Under the pieces are notes generated by a model. The model did no database searches, was not told the origin of the DNA, and saw only the letters and a program-made list of their open reading frames with translations. The position numbers were made by a program, and so were the translations under genes. A stretch of DNA of 7,277 bases from Phycisphaerae bacterium (GTDB lineage Bacteria > Planctomycetota > Phycisphaerae > UBA1845): positions 1 through 7,277 of the forward strand of contig BQJS01000221.1 of assembly GCA_021604825.1 (NCBI GenBank), in the 5' to 3' direction. This document shows positions 6,399-7,277 of the stretch, in pieces; within the stretch, counting starts at the first letter, position 1, and each line of letters opens with the position of its first letter.

Positions 6399-6591
6399 GA
6401 TGTGTCCGCCGCCAAGTCCGCCACATCGGTAGCGTTTTCAATCGAATCCGGGACTGGCAATCATTCAAACTTTTTCGTCGCATTCCGTAACGATTCCAAT
6501 TCAAAGCGGCTCCAAATTCTTACTTGCGGTATCGCCGTCATGACAATACGAATTGGCGGTGGTTCGCGCGTGATCGGACACTTTGGCGGCT

Positions 6592-6597
6592 TATAAT
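6592..6597 (+). promoter_or_regulatory. Candidate -10 box (TATAAT) of the lipoprotein gene
   Basis: There is an exact TATAAT 122 bases upstream of the ATG at 6720, which would give a leader of roughly 115 bases. No good -35 sits at the usual 16-18 base spacing; TGATCG at 6571-6576 is a weak match at 15. The box is therefore plausible, not proven. It could work with an activator bound upstream. Confidence 0.4.
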
Positions 6598-6643
6598 CAC
6601 CGCTGTTAAGAGGGCGCAAATCAAACGTCAGGGCACAACATTT

Positions 6644-6659
6644 CCGGCATTCTCGCCGG
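6644..6659 (+). other. Small hairpin in the lipoprotein leader
   Basis: CCGGC at 6644-6648 pairs with GCCGG at 6655-6659 across a 6-base loop. It lies within the predicted untranslated leader, with no U-run after it, so it is not a terminator. It is short and GC-rich and could arise by chance. Confidence 0.35.
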
Positions 6660-6705
6660 CCAACATCCCGGTCGGGTTGTATCCCATTGGGGCGACCCGA
6701 TGCAC

Positions 6706-6712
6706 GGTGGAG
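6706..6712 (+). promoter_or_regulatory. Ribosome-binding site of the lipoprotein gene
   Basis: GGTGGAG lies 7 bases before the ATG at 6720 and supports that start. An earlier ATG at 6700 is in another frame and stops after 18 codons. Confidence 0.65.
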
Positions 6713-6719
6713 ACGAAAC

Positions 6720-7277
6720 ATGTTCAACCGGAAGCAACAACGCGCGCGGCATTTAAATAATGACGGGCAGCTAGGGTGGGCCATCACCGGGATGGTCGCG
6801 GTGTTGATCGTCACGGGTTGCGACAGCAGCATCCCCAGCGACCCGGTTGTCAATGATGAAGACGAACCGGGTGACGTTACCACCGCCCGCGAGATCGAAG
6901 AAGCCGACATCGTCAAACTCATCGACGGGTATTTCTATATCTCCAACCCGTACACGGGCCTGCGAGTGATCGACGCCACAGACATGAGCAACCCAGCGCT
7001 GGCTGGCACATATGCCGTTCGTGGCCGCGGCGTTGAATTAATCGTTCGCGATGAACATGCGTTTGTATTCACTGCCGCCGACTTTGGCTACTGCGCAGGC
7101 GAACCGGTCGCGTTTGACGACCCGTCTTTCGGTGATAGTACCGAACCCGATTATGAAGGAACGCGTCTGTGGGTCGTCGATGTATCCAACAAAGATGAAC
7201 TCGAACTGGTAGGAACGGTTGACTTCGACGGCATTGTCGTCGGCACGCGGCGCGTCGGAGAAATCCTCTACGCGACG
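6720..7277 (+). CDS. Beta-propeller lipoprotein (PF09826-like), 3' end beyond window
   Basis: 186 codons are open from the ATG to the right edge. Residues 1-34 are a lipoprotein signal: basic n-region (R4, K5, R8, R10), hydrophobic core about 20-31 and lipobox V31-T32-G33-C34. An acidic, Pro-containing linker follows (about 35-53), suited to holding the domain away from the membrane. The folded part begins with R-E-I-E-E-A-D-I-V-K (57-66), then D-G-Y-F-Y-I-S-N and G-L-R-V-I-D-A-T-D-M-S-N-P-A-L-A-G-T-Y. The E-A-D-I-V-K motif is typical of the first strand of the secreted beta-propeller family PF09826, and the second stretch matches LVIVD-type propeller repeats. A second L-W-V-V-D-V-S-N unit lies near residues 148-155. 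Full-length family members are several hundred residues, so most of the propeller is outside the window. No enzyme activity is established for the family. It is divergent from the giant gene, so the two are not co-transcribed. D35 after the lipid Cys would mean inner-membrane retention by the E. coli rule, which may not hold here. Confidence 0.85.
   Translation, partial: MFNRKQQRARHLNNDGQLGWAITGMVAVLIVTGCDSSIPSDPVVNDEDEPGDVTTAREIEEADIVKLIDGYFYISNPYTGLRVIDATDMSNPALAGTYAVRGRGVELIVRDEHAFVFTAADFGYCAGEPVAFDDPSFGDSTEPDYEGTRLWVVDVSNKDELELVGTVDFDGIVVGTRRVGEILYAT

Larger units (their letters stand above)
6343..6410. repeat. Intergenic repeat cluster bounded by ATGTGTCC direct repeats
   Basis: An 11-base direct repeat, ATGTGTCCcCC at 6343-6353 and ATGTGTCCgCC at 6400-6410 (one mismatch), brackets a segment that contains a 16-bp palindrome and tandem GTCCCAATAA units. 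The TGTCCC-CAATA word occurs on both sides of the palindrome. The arrangement resembles a small mobile or REP-like element, or the remains of one, but no transposase is present. It could also be an operator region for the divergent genes. Confidence 0.45.

Noticed and set aside
6061..6460. Minus-strand frames of 73 and 81 codons in the spacer
   Set aside because: There is no good ribosome-binding site, no family resemblance and overlap with the repeat cluster. I could not support a gene or an identifiable transposase fragment.
6461..6922. A 153-codon minus-strand frame overlapping the lipoprotein start
   Set aside because: It runs antisense through the clear signal peptide of the lipoprotein and has low-complexity Ser/Thr/Arg content and no known motif.

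Overview
The window looks like chromosomal DNA of a planctomycete (Planctomycetota, possibly a Phycisphaerae-like or Pirellulales-like lineage). This is inferred from protein style, not from a marker gene. The clues are a very long secreted modular protein rich in Asp and Gly, LamG modules, CDDGxxCTxDxC cysteine repeats, and a C-terminal dockerin-like D-x-D-x-D-G-D-V-D-L loop followed by a Gly-Pro-rich, Cys-ending tail of the kind common in that phylum. Myxobacteria or related deltaproteobacteria are the main alternative.

Layout: one uninterrupted reading frame on the minus strand fills bases 5871 down to 1 and runs off the left edge (1957 codons seen, no stop). From its N terminus it encodes: a Sec signal peptide; LamG domain 1; a short Ig-like/fn3-like linker; a calcineurin-like metallophosphoesterase domain; a second beta-sandwich linker; Cys-rich block 1; DNRLRE/CBM96-like domain 1; Cys-rich block 2; DNRLRE-like domain 2; Cys-rich block 3; LamG 2; Cys-rich block 4; LamG 3; Cys-rich block 5; a thrombospondin-type-3-like acidic segment; and a dockerin-like EF-hand. 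All the ORFs on either strand inside this interval are shadows of this one gene.

Bases 5872-6719 form an 848-bp divergent intergenic region. I see no convincing gene in it. It holds a repeat cluster (bases 6343-6410, with a 16-bp perfect palindrome and a 10-bp tandem duplication), a TATAAT box, and a small hairpin.

A second gene starts at 6720 on the plus strand and runs off the right edge. It encodes a lipoprotein with a beta-propeller domain of the type whose first blade carries an E-A-D-I-V-K motif (PF09826-like, with LVIVD-like repeats).

Both products are exported: one secreted or surface-attached, the other lipid-anchored. They are transcribed divergently, so they are not an operon, and nothing in the sequence proves that they work together. 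The large protein reads as a phosphoesterase mounted on a long disulfide-rich, sugar- or surface-binding scaffold. No RNA gene, CRISPR array, intact insertion sequence or prophage feature was seen.
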